Source: Lunularia cruciata (lineage: Eukaryota > Streptophyta > Marchantiopsida > Lunulariales > Lunulariaceae). Taken from it: a DNA stretch of 64,000 nucleotides. The first letter of the stretch is position 1, and each line of letters opens with the position of its first letter. The DNA lies in NCBI GenBank assembly GCA_948567375.1, contig OX419758.1, positions 40,687,473-40,751,472 on the forward strand, read 5' to 3'. A program made the translations under genes and the position numbers. A model generated the notes under the pieces. That model was given only the letters and a program-made list of their open reading frames with translations, had not been told where the DNA came from and made no database searches. Positions 47,201 through 62,200 of the stretch are shown here, one piece after another.

Positions 47201-50200
47201 GCTTAGTGGTGGAGCAATTAGCTGGCGTAGTAAACAGCAAACATCTGTTGCACTGTCTACTACTGAGGCAGAATTTATGGCTGCCTCAAATGCTACTCAA
47301 GAAGTCATCTGGAACAGGAGACTTCTTAAGGAGTTGGGTTTTGAGCAGGAGAGTCCTACTACATTGTACTGTGACAATACAGGAAGTATAGCACTCAGCA
47401 AAAATCCTGTACATCACCCAAGGACTAAGCATATTGAGATTAGAAGAAGATTTGTAGAGGAGAAAGAAAAGGAGAATGTAGTGAAGTTAGTTTACTGTCC
47501 TACACAGGAGATGACAGCTGATGTGTTTACAAAAGCATTTCCTAAAGATAAACACATAAAATGTGCTGTAGAAATGGGAATAGTCCTAAACTCTCATTAA
47601 GTGGGAGTGTTAGTTGTGATAATCTCTAGTTTAGTGACTAGATACATTACTAGGCTAGATACATGATTAGGATAGATACATGATTAGACTAGATACATGA
47701 TTAGGGTGAAGTGAGGGCGCAGCCTCAATTAGGGCTCTGCAAAGCAACCTGCTAGAGCTTGCTTGTGCATATATATGAGTGCTCTCTGCTCATTTTATGG
47801 TAAGTTCTCATACAAGGATCATTCCCAGCACCTTGTACCTTGTTTGAGGTGTGTTCTATGCTGCTTCCCACTGGGGTACCTTTCATGCTGCGTGAGTGCT
47901 GCTGTGTACTATCTTTGAAGGCTCTGAGAGAGAGTGAGTTGAATATTGCTGAGTGCAATCAGGAGTGTCTACTCTGGTGAGACTAGGAAGCTGAGTGCTA
48001 GGATGTCTGATACATCAGAAGTCATAATGACTGAGGATAGACCATCTACTTCAAAGACTAGGAAGAAAGGTTCTCATCATATGAGTATGCAGAAAATAGA
48101 ACAAATGGTAGCTCGTTCCCAGTATACTCCACAACAGCCATGCAGGTTGTCAAGAAGTAAAACGAAATTCTGCATGAGACATAAAATCCATTTTACGGTG
48201 GGCTGCCGCAAAATATATAGTTGGTACCGAGTATAAGACTCAATTCACAACTCACAAATCTTTATGGGTCCACACTTCAGCTTGTCAAGTCTTTACCAAG
48301 TTGGAGGTGCTAATGGTTTCCGCAAAAAGAGAATAGTTCAAACTTGATCAATTTCAAGGTCAAATACAGAGTATATTCTTTTGAGTACCTGCCTGATAGC
48401 TGTCAAGGAAGAAACACAGGTGGGCTGCATCTTTTTGCAGAATACAGAGCTTTCAACTCCACAACTTGACTATTGATGCCTTAAGATCAGGAATTTGTGA
48501 ACTTCGTAATTTGTGAACTCTTTGGGAAGTCATCATTCAATGAATCAAATATAGTAGGTAAGCAGGTCTACCTGCACAAGTGCTTCCGTAATGTTGACAT
48601 TGAGTTTGTCGGATGATGTCATTTCAAATTTCGTCCGAAAGGGCCTGCTCAAAGCGCTATTGCTGTCATGGGCCCTACTCATTCGGTAGCAAACGCTCCA
48701 GGGCTCGACGACTGGTTCCCACGCAACCTGAAAGAGTTTTGTAACTTCTGATATGTCAACTTTTGGCATATGAGGAAAAATATGCTGCTCTCATCCATGA
48801 TATTACGAAACTAGGAAACGAGTTACTTCAAATTTTGTTCATGATTCTTCTGCTCGGTAGCCATTACGAGTCCACTAAGATGTAAGATAGCAGTCCTTTG
48901 TTCAAAATGACGGACGACTATCTAGTGTGGGACTTCCAGGACTTATGATAAGGGAGCAGCCTAGTGAAGCCCAACGACAAATAAGAATCAACTGAGGACA
49001 TAATAGCCTAGAAATATAAGCTCGTGACTTCGCGAGTGAATGTGTTGACATCGTCACGGAGTTTCTCAAGATGCAAAGCAATGAGACTATTTAAAACCAC
49101 ATACAAGGAGTAGAAACTTTGTTCTAGTTAAAGTGAGTAACAACGTAGGTACCCCCGTACAGGCACAATAATCTCTGTATGTACCTTTTGAATGTTGTGA
49201 TAATTAACTTCCGCTTCAGAGAATACTGACAAGTCTACGTCAAGTCTCCTCCATGTAACTTGAGCAGCTATTTTCCTCAAGAGAACATCGATAATAGGTG
49301 TATTGCAACTCCACTACCTCAACAAATTCCACAAGTGAAGATCAGAATGGCCTCTCTGTTGCAGTTTATCTACCAAAGGACTAGTGTTCAGCTTGCACTA
49401 TATTCTAAGAATTATGAAAGAATATTCCAGAAGTATACCCACTCGTTTGGAACGGCTTCACTTGCAGAAAGGCTGAAGAAAATCCCACTAAACAGATTGC
49501 TGACAATTACCATATTCAGTACTTACGCGGCTATCGGTTAGTAGAAAAGAACAGCTCTGAACTTGGAGATCCAAACTGCAGTATAATTCAGTCGCGGGAG
49601 ATGACCTCGTCTTTATCGGCTCAAGGTGGAAGTTGCTCCAGAAGCGAAGAATTGCATATGAGCACCAAATATCAACGGAGTCAACTTCAACCGAGAATGT
49701 CATATTGATCCGCGGTGATCCTTGAACGTTAATTTGTCCTTTGATCGATATGTCTGTAACTTGCATCAAAGGCATGCGAAACTTCTGCTTTCTGAAGATA
49801 ATCTCTTCTACGGTTACTTCTGCCCCAGTGATAACTGCTGACACAGTCCACCTTTTGTCCTCGTTCAACTGAAGCTCATCGACTCGAATTGTCAGAGCAA
49901 CGACGATTTCCTTGCCTGCATCATCGTCATCCTCAAGGTTCTGTTCGGCGTCTGTCTCATCTTCGCTCACAGTTTCATCTGTATCCGCGCCAACTCCAGT
50001 CCATGAAACAATTCTCACCAATTGTTTTTTCCTCAGCCGTGATCTAGGCACAGATGCGACATTGGCATCTTCAACAAAGTCTGGCAAAATGATTGTCACA
50101 TTCAGAAGCCCAATCTTAAGATGAAGAGGACGGCTACCAGATTTTTCTGCATTATTACTGTTCTCTTCGGGCCTGGTTGCAACCTTTCTAGCTAGATCTA

Positions 50201-53200
50201 CACCAACGTCGTCACTCTCCTGGCTCCCTCGGTCACATGATAGCTCTCTAGGTGATCTCGTTGGTTCAATTCTCGAAGGTGATCCTGCGTGTCCGATCAT
50301 GCGAGATAGTGCCCAGGCCTCGTGCTCCTCTAATGGCTTGGACTGCTGAGACGTTGCCAGAAAGGTTCCCTCCTGTTTTGACGAGGATCCCACACAAGAT
50401 GCAATTGCAGGTACTATCTTATCCCAGGCAGCCAGATGCAGCCATACTTTGATATTTGGAAGGGCAAAATGAAATTCTCCATCTGCGTAAACCATAACTG
50501 GAACCAACTTAAAAGCGGGATCAAAATCTATCTCCCGGTTATCTCCCGCACTTACATGTAAAAGGCTCTTCGAGCTCGAACCCTGTAAAATACAGAGAGA
50601 TCGCAACTCTATTTTCAGGCTTTCTACATCTCCTAGATTTACGAAACATCTGACTTGGAGATTCTCAACCTGCAACTTTGCGACGTTCAGAAGAGGTTCC
50701 TGAACTCCCTTGATGTATAGGGTCAGTTGAGCGATAGACCATCTCATATTCACTGTCGAATCAGATGACATGGGAGCTTTCAGATGCTTGAAGGGACTTC
50801 GATCTTTCATCCCAGCACCTGCGACACCAGCTGCATACGCCTTGTATTTCCAAGTTACAGAAGAAAGATCCTTCTGATATAATTTGAGCAGCTCCACACC
50901 CTTCCTTGAGGCATTTCCTGTTCAAAGACAAATATATAACCGATGTTCAAAAATGAGAATCTTAAAACTCTAAAGCATCTAGAAACATTGAGAAAGTTTG
51001 CTCTACAAAAGCACTAAAGCCCACTATTCCTATTCTGAGCTACAAACGGCAAATTCAGGAACCTGCTTGTTCTGCACACACTGCTGAATAAAACTTCGGA
51101 ATCTGCAGTACACAAAACCCAAGTGCAAGGGACTAAAAGAAAAAGAGCTAAAGGAGTCTCAAACTATACGTCTGCTTGATCTGCAGGTAGAGCTCTCGCA
51201 GTCTTCACATAAAAGGAGAGAAAAGCAAAAAATATGCTGAGGGAGATTCAACTCAAAAATTTGCTTGATGGCATATGGAATAAAACGTAAGTTCTTTTAA
51301 TTGAGGATCAGATATTCAAAGTTAGGCGATTGCGGCAATTCTCACCAGCTAAGTTGAGAACCAAGGCTGATAAGTCTACTTCCGCATTAATTGGAACCGA
51401 TGCAGAGGTCTTGAACTCTCCCACGGATTCCTCCCCTACAGGAAGTTCAATGGTCATTTCCCCATCGGCCTGTTCAATTAATGAGAAAGCATGTCCATCG
51501 GTAGCTTCTGGAGCCTGAAACAACCCGCGAATTGTAAGTGCTATTTCTCGACAGTCAAGGTAGACAACGTCCACAATTGAGTGATTCTCACTCTTCGATG
51601 GCCTGCTATCACTAATTTGGAAAGTCGGCAACCCGGCAGGAGTAAACGAAACTAACATTTTGGGTACAGTGAGCTCAAGATACTCATTGCACCCTGATTC
51701 CCGTGGCAACAACAGCACGGAGTCTGTTACTTCTATCCTGCAAAGAATGATGCTTTTGCTGCTACTTGATTTGAGACTGTATCCCGTTCCTCCGATATTT
51801 AACGAGCTTCCATTGCTGATGGAGTTCTTCCACTCCGAGCTCATACAGTATCCTAGGAGCACCGCAAAATAGTCATTTAATAGTGTACACTGAGCGTTTT
51901 GCAACGCTATATCAGCTTCTATAAGATTATATACAAGCCCGGACAAGCTCCTCTGTTTGCGACGTTTTACCAACGTCACGTTAAGAGTCGCCAGTGGTCC
52001 ATTTGAAGAATTGCCAAGAACATCCCCTCCAACATTACCAGAAGCCCATGTTGGTCCTTTGAATCTCAGCTCCCTTGCAGCGGCAATCAATTTAAGCGGG
52101 CCATGTTCAGGCATGACATTGAGAACTGAGACGTTTGCATCTCCAAGGACCAGACTGCCAATGATGCCATCAGGATCATACAGATGGAAAATAAGATCCT
52201 TCAACTGTACTCCAACAGCAATAGCGGTATCACTTACGTAATCACCTTGAATTGCTGGATTGCTTTCAACACGAGGTTCACGGGATCCGTCATACAAACC
52301 GTCTGTGCTTTCATCCACAGAAAGCAAGCCAGGTATTCCCTCATCCACATGCACAGGCTTGGCCTCAGTAACCATCGATACAAACCAGTAGAGAGCTCTC
52401 ATGACCTTTGGATGGCAATGGCATTCCATTCCCTGTAGAAGAAAATTCACAGCTGTTTTTCTCTCTCCAGCCATATCGGAAGTCGCTATTTTTGCCACAA
52501 GGGCATTCCTGATCGCTGAAGCCTGGGGGTTCTCAGATGTGTTGTCTTCTGAGACATTCACTGCCTTTTTTGATGAACTATATAAACCTTCTGAAAAGAA
52601 AAGCAAGTACCGCAAAGAACTTCCTGCCATCTCATTTGCATCTTCTACGTGAAACCTGTTAACCATCAAAGCAGCCTCATGCTTGTACGCGCTCCACTGA
52701 ATGAACCTAGTTCATTTTTCAGCAACAACACGGCCATGTCATCATTTTGCAGAACAAGTTCTAAGGCATCGACAAATCTCGACCTCTGTTTCCATTGGAA
52801 ATCACGTATCATCAGCTGCTCTTGTGCAAAACGCTTTGAACCTTAAACTAAGAAATAAGATCTAGGCTTTAGTCCATCAGTTGGTCGTCAGAATATACCT
52901 TATACTTGTATCATGCATTTGAGCAATTAGAATCATCTGTTGAATCGCAGAGCCTGGCTCCCCATCGACACACAACTGCACTGTGACCACCTTCATGCTG
53001 AGTTGGAACTCAAAGATTGGTGTCAGTGGATCTGCTAGGACGATCTGACCGGCGTGACCATCGTGCAAAGTGGCATGCGAACTTTCTCCTTTCAGTTTAC
53101 TTCTTTCCTTCACAGTTGTCCGTTCTGGCACTAGCGTCTGACGAGAAGTACTACGAACTTCACTGTGTTCACTTCCAGTGTTTGTTTGAAATTTCAGCAT

Positions 53201-56200
53201 CTGGGCCACTACTGCTCTTATAGCTATACACTTCGAAGATGACAAGTGCACGCGAAGGGAAGTAATTTCTCCCGAAACCTGTGAATCACCACCATACATC
53301 CAAACAAAACAACCAACCATTCAATTCTCTTTTTGCATACTTAACTTTACAGCTCTTCAGTGATGAGATGCACGCCAATAGCCTAATTGTGGCCCATAAT
53401 TTCTTGACGAGTATGGCAAACATCTGGGTGCCCACAATTTTTCTCCAAACTTCAGAAAGTTCGATGCCACGTATCAGACGTCAATGTCTGAGGTACAGAT
53501 TCATGTTTTGCAAGTCTTACAGTAAATTCATTCGTTCCTACAAAGGAAGTAAGCTAAAGCACGACATGAGGCACAAACTAAGAGCATGAGTCTCTGAGTC
53601 CCACAACAAACCTTCAACCGAGCTCTCTTCGTAGATTCATCTGGTACGCAGCATACTGCTATCTGCAAGCTAAAGCGTTCAAGAAGATGTGACTCTGGTT
53701 TTGAATCGGAGCTCATCCTCTCCTGCCAATTGGAGGTGTGCATAAAGATGATGACCTGAGATCCCACATACACTAATTCCTGTCAATGCAGATACAACAG
53801 AAATCTGATTCATGGATAGATTTATTTGAAACCTGATACGAGCTGCAGAGCATCTCAATAAACATGTAAACATGCACCTGAACCCCAAGAATCTGTATTC
53901 CCATCTGCTCATTGGAACCAAAACCTCTTCGCAACATCTGGTTTCTTTCCATGTCTTCGTTCGAAGAAGCGGTCGATTGCAACTCAGCCGATGCAATCAG
54001 CAGAGAATCCCAGGCCCAGACCTAATTCATCACGTGCGATAGGTCAAACACATAAAGAGATGTAGCAGTCTACTCTGAATTGACTACAAGCAATTCAAGG
54101 AGTAATTTCCTATTCCGGTTTTAGAGGAGAAACATGCACTCCGGGGGCAGCTTAAGAATCAAACTCTTCCCCAAACATAATATAATGGTTTTACCATGAG
54201 AATACCGTCAGTGCCCATATTGTTTTCTGGAAATACAAAGGTTGGTTTCTGCACATCCACATGCCACCCAACTCGCTTACTGCTTCCAGAAGAAGACCTG
54301 CGAATGATACATGTTAATAATTCGCGGCTTCAGCTTCCAGCCTCTAAAACCAGTCCAGCTGAAAACTTACCTGGAAATATACTAGCAAGTCAGTACTAGC
54401 GCCATGCTATACCCGCACATACCAGAATTCTGTATTTCTATGTGCGTCCAAGCATATTCACTTCTTTGACCAAAACTCATGGTCGACGTATCTGTCCGAT
54501 CATAAGAAATATATTCATAGAGCTACGATTACTTAAGCAACTGTGGTCAACTAACCGGTAACTACGTCCTGCCCACAGATAAGGCATGTTAATGAGCTAA
54601 AAATTTGATGTTCTGATAGACATATTTGCTTCTTACTCTGTTTCGGAATAAATATGTCCTTCTGAGCTTTTACTTTCGTCTGAAGACAGTGTTACCTGAA
54701 AGCAAACACGAGACAACGGGCGAGCGCATCAGAGCCGATTAATATACTTGTAATGGTATGCGGGGAAGAACGGAGAACCCCCACCCACAGAATGACTGGT
54801 ATATGTGAAATCAAATTATGTCTATTGATTTCTGAACGCCATCTATCCTCTTGGCACATGTAAACATGTATTTATAAGTATGAAGCTTAAGTATATCAAA
54901 GCCTCTTGAGACATTTTGCACCAAATATGTTTTCAACATCCAGAAGGTGTTAAACGCCAGGCAAAGAGCAAGTAATCGTCATGTTTAGACTTCAAAAGAC
55001 AATCTGCTCGAACTCTTGGCCTCCCGTGGTGATGTCGACCTTAATCGAGACAGATATAAAAGTGGTCCTAAAGAAGAGCCAAGAACGAGCATGAGGAGAT
55101 CTTGACTCCTGAGTTGGAAGTTGTACCAGTTCCTCTCGTTTGTAGTACGGAGAGGGCTGTGAGAAAAAGTTGAGAGCTTCCTGAATGAAAGTTGGACTAT
55201 AGACAAACTCAATTGGTTGTATGGAAACCTGAACTTGACAGGAAGAAAAGACAGACACTGATTAGCGCAACCATGAAGTATGAGCCGTGCAAGTCTTCTC
55301 TGGCCAAAGTTGACGACATTAGCCTATTCTTGTGCATCGGAAGTTTGGTGTTCTTTATGTTCCTCAGAATTCTTCTTTGAGTTGAAAATCTTCAGAAACT
55401 TATATTTCCTCCAACGACTGTTAGAATAATAAACTATGTTCTATTCGAGTGAAGCAAATAACTAATCTCCACAGCTAGAATGTGACATACATCTATACAC
55501 AAAACAACACGTACATGAACAGTAGTGGCAAAATCTTGGCTTGAATTCCTCCACTCCACCTCCACTACTAGAACAGGCTCAACCTGATCCATATAACCAG
55601 CAGTAAAAGTTTCTAGGTGATGATGACCATTCATAGAATCTAATTTGCTCTCGCTACTACTCTGAACAAGAGCAGTAGTTGCTCCACCGTCCGTCCGACG
55701 ATGTTGCCCCACCAAGCTAGAAGAACGGCGAATAACATGCTTTGCCTGCGACATTGGCCTACCATAGTGAGTGTATGCGCGAGCTGAATCATTGATTGGG
55801 CTATAGGAAACGTTCACGATATTGTTGCACTGATTCGAACCAGGTTTGCAGTACACAAAAAGTCTGTCTCCTTTATCCATAGCTATTGCTATATTTTCCT
55901 ACAAACAACACCAACTTTCGATTTAATGACATATGGCCAGATTGATACAAACCTATCGATGACCATTTTGTACCTTTGGAGCAAGTATGCAGGGAAATTG
56001 AGTTCCTGACGTGCAAAGGTCGATCACTTCAAGAGTTGGGACTAGAATGGTGACACTCGTGGAGTCCAGCCATGACGCGAATGCCACTGAAGGTCTTCGG
56101 ATAGAAACATGGACAATCTCCTTTTGACTACAGAAAATAATTGAAGATATCAGTCATCAGTATGCACACTCTGCTGTCCATATAACGGTCTCATACCAAA

Positions 56201-59200
56201 ATCAAGAGACTTGGTAGAGACATCTATATCTTCTTGTCGATTTTCTAACGTTGTTACACATCCTGGCCCATACCTATCTATAGTCATCAAAGCAATAGTC
56301 TCAACAAACAGGCAGTCAGAAACAACAGGGTAAATATTGCCTCACGTACAGTCAAACTTACTAAAACGAAAAGATTTGCAAAACTATGATAATGCTTATC
56401 CTGACATCCAGATGACTGCTAGAGTTCTCTGACTGATAGTCTAAACGAAGAAGACAAACTTTCTTGGGAAGTTGGTGTGGAGACACGTATGACTTCATGA
56501 CCGCCTTACAGTGCCGGCGCGGCTGGATAGGAGCGCCAGTACCCTTTATCCTGAGTTTCTGTTATAGCTCTAGAGTGCAGGGTTTGCCTACATATACGTA
56601 TCTCTTTTTCTGTTGCGGACATATATGTAATGGTATGCAGAGCCGTTCGAAGAACGATGGATCCACACCCACGGATAACAGACATGACTCTAACAAGCAG
56701 ACTCCATGACTCTAACATACAGATGGCCACGAAGGAGCTAGTGATCAATAATAAAGAACACACAGTGGTCAATATATACAAAACAGAGTTCTGTATCGCC
56801 GTCAATCACACGGAGAGGTGAATGGACGATAATTCTGATGTTAGTGGTGTCTATGTGCAAGCAGAGATCAGCGTGAAAAAGCACAAGAGCGCAGTGTAAG
56901 AGGACTGGATATGAGGGATGAGAGCAGAAGCCGTTCTAGGAACGGGAGATCCGGAACTCATGAAGTGCAAATGTAATGCAGATGAAGGGGATACAGGATA
57001 TATACTAATCGAAATGAATAGTAAACGTGCAAAGGAGAGTGAATCTAACAATTCGAATGTAAGGTCCAGCAACGGACATAATCTAAATATTTCCTGCTCA
57101 ATGCTAGTAGAGAACTATTATACATCATGTAAACGATAAGTGCTAAGCAAAGTATATAGAGAAATAGACCACAACCTTAAATCAAAGATCAACATATAAT
57201 CGAAGACTGTTAAGCAAGACATGGAAGATAAACTAATCTGAAACCGGAAGTTGGGCTGAAATCATGTAGTTGAGAGACGTGTACTAACCATGAAACAGAC
57301 AAACATTGAAAGAGCATTAGGTGAGGATGGGTGAGGTGGAACGAAACGCGAGAGGAGTGGATGTGTCTTGGCTGAGTCGGAACGAAGTTAAAACTGACAA
57401 ACATCAAAAGAGCATTAGGTGAGAATAGGTGGAGTGTAGCGAAGTGGGAAAGGAGTGGATGATGTCTTGGCTGAGTTAGAGCGAACCCATATAGAGGACT
57501 GGGTATGAGAAAATGAGAGTAGAAGCTGTTCAAGGAACGGGGAATGCAGAGCGCGGCGTTAGAGGACTGGATAGGGTATATCGCAGCATGCACTATGAAT
57601 GCATGTCCTAAAACACTAAACAACTGAAGGAAGCAGAAGGCAGTCATAGTAAACATCCACGACTCCATCAGTGCCAAACGCAGTGCCAAAGTAAATGAGT
57701 GAATGTCAGTACCCCTCGTAGCGAGTTTCTGTTCGAAAGCTCATGAATGCCAAGGCAAACTTGGTTGCTCCCTAAGGTGTCGCGGAAAGCAGTAACAGTA
57801 TTAAAAACGAAGAAGCTGAAAATTGCCTGGAACTCGCAAATTCAATGTAGAACCAATCGTAAATTTCCGGAGACAGGAAGGAAAGAGTGTCGGGATAAGT
57901 CTGGATAACAGTAGTCAGAAGGAAAGATTGTCAGGTAAGATAGTCAGAATAGTCCTAAATGAACTAGCAAAGAGAATACGTATAACTGTGAGCAAAAGAA
58001 AGAAAGGAATCGGGACGTACCTGGTAAATTCCTGAATGAAAACTGGATTAGTTGAAAAATAAGCAGAAAAAATCAAAGTTAAACAACGATACAAATCTGA
58101 ATCACAAGCTCGTTAAAGGAAACTAAAGAGAGCTGAGATAGAAACCGGAAGAACAAGAAGGGGCGAGCATTAGGGGATGTGTGAGCGGCAAAAGTTCAAC
58201 AAAGAGCAAGAAAGAGTGAAGAGCAAAAAGCAATGAACGATAACCAAATGGACGGTTGTGAGAGAAGGAGAGGCAGATGGAATGGAGGTCCTTGCATGCT
58301 CTATTATTGCATGAGTTCAGAAACACCAAACATCTTGCCTAAATTATCTAAGATAACTTGCTATTTGCTACTCCTAAGTGTAGTGAGCATATGTAATGAG
58401 ATAGGCTGCTCATTATACAAGAGTATTCATTACCAGTTTCGAAGGACTCCAATAGCTTCTCCTATTCGCAAAGTAAGTTTCAGTCGACACCACCCCTTAG
58501 GAGGATTACCACTTTCGATAACAGAGGTCGGATTGAAATCAGCTGCTTCACACAAATCCTATAGAACGAATGAGGAAGTAGTGATGTCAAGTTGAAGAAT
58601 AACGCTGTTAAATGTACGACAATGCAAATCAAGGGATGTAGAGTTATTCCACATCAAGCCTGCTCCATACCACGGATTCCAAAAGTGAACTATCATAGAA
58701 ACTGCTCCTGGTTCAGGACAGTGGCAAGCAGAAAACCTGTTTACTCTTTTCAGATGTCTCCATCAGGACTCAAAGTAGAACTTGACCTGAAGGACAAACA
58801 TCTCTGCATTCCATATGCTACCCTACATTCAGTCTCAAACAAACGTCATGTTCAGGTAGGCGTCAGGAAGTCAAAGTTTACCTTGATGATCTCATCCGGG
58901 AACACTGCCGCATCAATGCTTTCAGCGGCTCCGAGAAGCCCCAGTGATAACCAGTTCAACCATCCCCGCGGATGAGTGAGGGGTTGCTGAGGTAGCGACG
59001 TAGACTGCTGTGTTTCACCGTCTTCTGGTTTATTGGCTTTCCCATTACTACTTTCCAGCTCACTTTGTCGATTCACGAAGACATCCTGGTCAAATGCCTA
59101 TTAGAACGTGGCAATCAATACCAGCAGCCATTATGGTATGCTTCTAACTTTATTCAGCATACCAATTTGCGAATTGCTATCACCAAGCTCATGGCCAAAG

Positions 59201-62200
59201 GAACTAAAAATACATTTTTGAAGAAAACGCTGGCATTTCCACCACTCTGCGCCATCTTAGACAAACTAGGACAAACTCTAAACCAGATCTGTGTCCTCGG
59301 TCCTTTTGGAACTAATTACTGAATATCTAAAGAAAGATATGGAAGAGCATATGAAAATATGGTCCTTTTGGAACTAATTACTGAATATCTAAAGAAAGAT
59401 ATGGAAGAGCATATGAAAATATGCTCACCGATCCCAGCAACTGGCTCTCGGCCAAGGATCTCAAGTACAAAATTTCATCCATCTCGAACTCCAGCTCCAT
59501 TTCTTCGAGTTCGGCAAACCTAGAGTCACTTGCTGGCTACACTGACATCCGGCAAGTGTCATTTTCAAGTGAACACATATAGGACGCAACTCTTATTCGG
59601 ATACTACACAACGTATCTGATACGACAAAGACAAGGATCATGCTGAAAAACTTCCAGGACGACTGCTAATTAAATCTCAGATTCCATATTTTAGCTTAAA
59701 CTTTTAGGGCCAAAAGACTTTCTGAAACATGAGCCAAAACATCCTACATGTGTAGATCAAACCTGTGCTCTTTGAAGGGCTTCAAGCTTTTCCTTATAAA
59801 GACAAACGTAACGTTTCTGCTCCCTACATCCGCGAGCAAAGTCCATGATACGATATGAGCAGGGGAAAGATATGATATCGAAGATCTACAGAGAGGTCAA
59901 ATCTTTCAAGTAAACCAGCGGTAAGAGTTGGGCTGCTTACGAACTCAGAAGACCCAACTTCAGCCAACGTCGTTGGCGATGTTTCCCAACATCTGCAAGT
60001 ACCGCCTGGATGGCAAATATCCATAGTCGTCGCTGCCACCCAGTTTCAGTAGTATCAAAGTTTGGCCTGCTTATTAGGGGTCTAAAGCGTGCATATCTGC
60101 AATCCCACATCCAGAAGTCTTTGTCCGTGAAACGGAGATGATAATCGTGAAGGCCCCAGGCCCCAGTCACCATGAACGAGGGCGTCAGCAGGGAGAAAGT
60201 CAGAGACTTTACCAATCAGACTCCTACTTAAAACAAATTGACCTCTCGGTATGCTCACTTTACAGCGTTGCTTCGTCAAACTGCTCTCAGAAAATTAATA
60301 CGCAACTTTTCGCTTGAGCAGAAGACGTTCTGAAAACCAATGACAAGTTACACGTGCTTGAGGCGTCTCCATACTCCGTATAGCTTGAAAGGTGCTACAT
60401 CTGATACACATAGTATTCACTCTCAAATCCTTCCAAATTTTACCTCTTTTATGCATAGAAACTTTACCTCTCTCGCAACTGGAACAAGCTCAGAACCTCC
60501 ATGACCATCAACATCTGTCGTAGTTGAGAATCTCCTAAAGAGACTGACTGTAGCTCAGAGAAAGGACAACCAGTCTTTAGTATCTCTAAATCACGCTTTG
60601 CTTACGTGCCCATTTGCAATAACAAATCTTTCCCCTCATTATAATTATACAACCAAAATCTCGTTCGCTAGGTGAGAGTAATGTTTCAACTATGAAATAG
60701 AGGGGCATCGGACGATATTGATTTCTGCAGAGCACGACCATATTTGCAGTAAATATATGTCTGTCTAGCTAAATACCTAGGCATACAATAGGTGAATTCC
60801 GACTCACAGCTACTAATATATTTCAGACTGATACCAGTCGGAAGATTTGGTGCGAACACAACTGACCAGATTATCCACATCCAGTGCAATGGAGTAATGA
60901 GGACCACCTCCCTTGACTGCTGCGTTTTTGTCCACCTGCGAAGGAAAGTCCAGCTCAATAGGAAGTTCAAAATTATGGCGAGGTAGGACATGTATGATTA
61001 GAGATATATGTTGCCCATGATAAGAGGGCTTCATTATAAACTACACTGAAGGAGCTAAGTAACAGTGATGGGATAAATCACGGTATGCGTCTTCCCCTTC
61101 GGCCAGGTAATATCCTTGATTGCAAGAACATGTCTGAAATTCACAAACAAGGGATCTCGTCCATAAGTCCGTTAGGCTTGAAAATATCGATGATAAGACA
61201 CATTGTGTGACCTTGAAGACTTGATTCGGCATGAGAAGAAGGATAGTAGACATTACCGTTAACCTCAATCGCGCATTTGTGGGTCGTAATAAGTAGGATT
61301 TCTCATCCTGTACACCCAGCGCGTTTGGTAGAGTGCTTTTAGGATCATCGCCCACACAATTTCCAGCAGGACGGTTGTGTTGGCTATATCCTGTGTTCCA
61401 GTAAACAGCAAGCTGTTGGATATCCACCAGTTTGTGCACTGAACTGCTGACACCTTTCCCTGCAGCGGCAGACATACTGAAACAAACGACGAAAGAAAAT
61501 CTGCTTGAGAATTTTGTTTACGGTTCCATGCATTTTGTTTCATTTACCCTCAAGTCTGTTTTTAAACTGTGGTTTAGATGTTGCTCCCCAGGCTCCATGT
61601 TACATGGTCTCTCTTACATTTCTAGGTGGTTTCTATTACATTTCTGTAAGTTTAAGTATTAGCACCTAGGTTGAAGTACACTGGCCTTACCTTCTGGGCC
61701 TATGTGCGGGCATGTGACTCGGTTGACATGGGTGAGAAATCATCGGAGGTAGCGGATAGTCCAATAGCAGTGAAGTGACAAGCAAGAGCATCAATCGGAG
61801 AACTAGAGAGTATCAGTAGATCGGCTAAAATTCCTGAGAATCAACCTTGGTAGAGTTGGATGGTCACGTCCATCTGTGGTGGTGATAGCAAGACTTGATA
61901 GAGTGATTCCGAAGGAGAACGCGGCCTGCAAAATCGCAAATAATGGATATGAGGGCAAGGACAAATCTTCCCTGACTGCTAAAAGCTTTGGTCCACCTAC
62001 TTGCAGTACAAGAAGAGCATATGGAGAAATGAGGACAGAAGCCGTTCAAGGAACGGGGGATCCAGAACTCCTTGAATACAAATGAGATGCATGATATGTA
62101 ATGGATACAAAATATGTGCAAGACGAAATTAGTATAAAACCGGGAAAGGAGATGAAATGGAAACAACCAATCGAATGTAAGCAGAAGTACAAGAAGAGCA

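Larger units (their letters stand above)
42892..48079 (+). mobile_element. Near-whole young Ty1/copia element, antisense in a VPS13 intron
   Basis: The 5188-bp element has LTRs at 42892-43397 and 47608-48079, both TGTTAG...CTCATCA, and the exact duplication TATGA on each side (42887-42891 and 48080-48084). Domain order is gag, protease, integrase, reverse transcriptase, RNase H, the order of Ty1/copia. By eye the LTRs differ at about eight sites in 470 plus two extra 17-bp repeats, so the insertion is recent, roughly around a million years at usual plant rates. It looks almost whole, with about one break in the coding region. It is opposite to the host gene and between exons, so it may be spliced out without harm. 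Confidence 0.97.

Noticed and set aside
56851-57072. Minus-strand translations of family R share SSGSPVPRTASALI-like strings in several places, which looks like a conserved protein.
   Set aside because: The likeness is explained by DNA similarity of the repeat. Frames are interrupted in most copies and shift between copies, with no sign of codon-level constraint.
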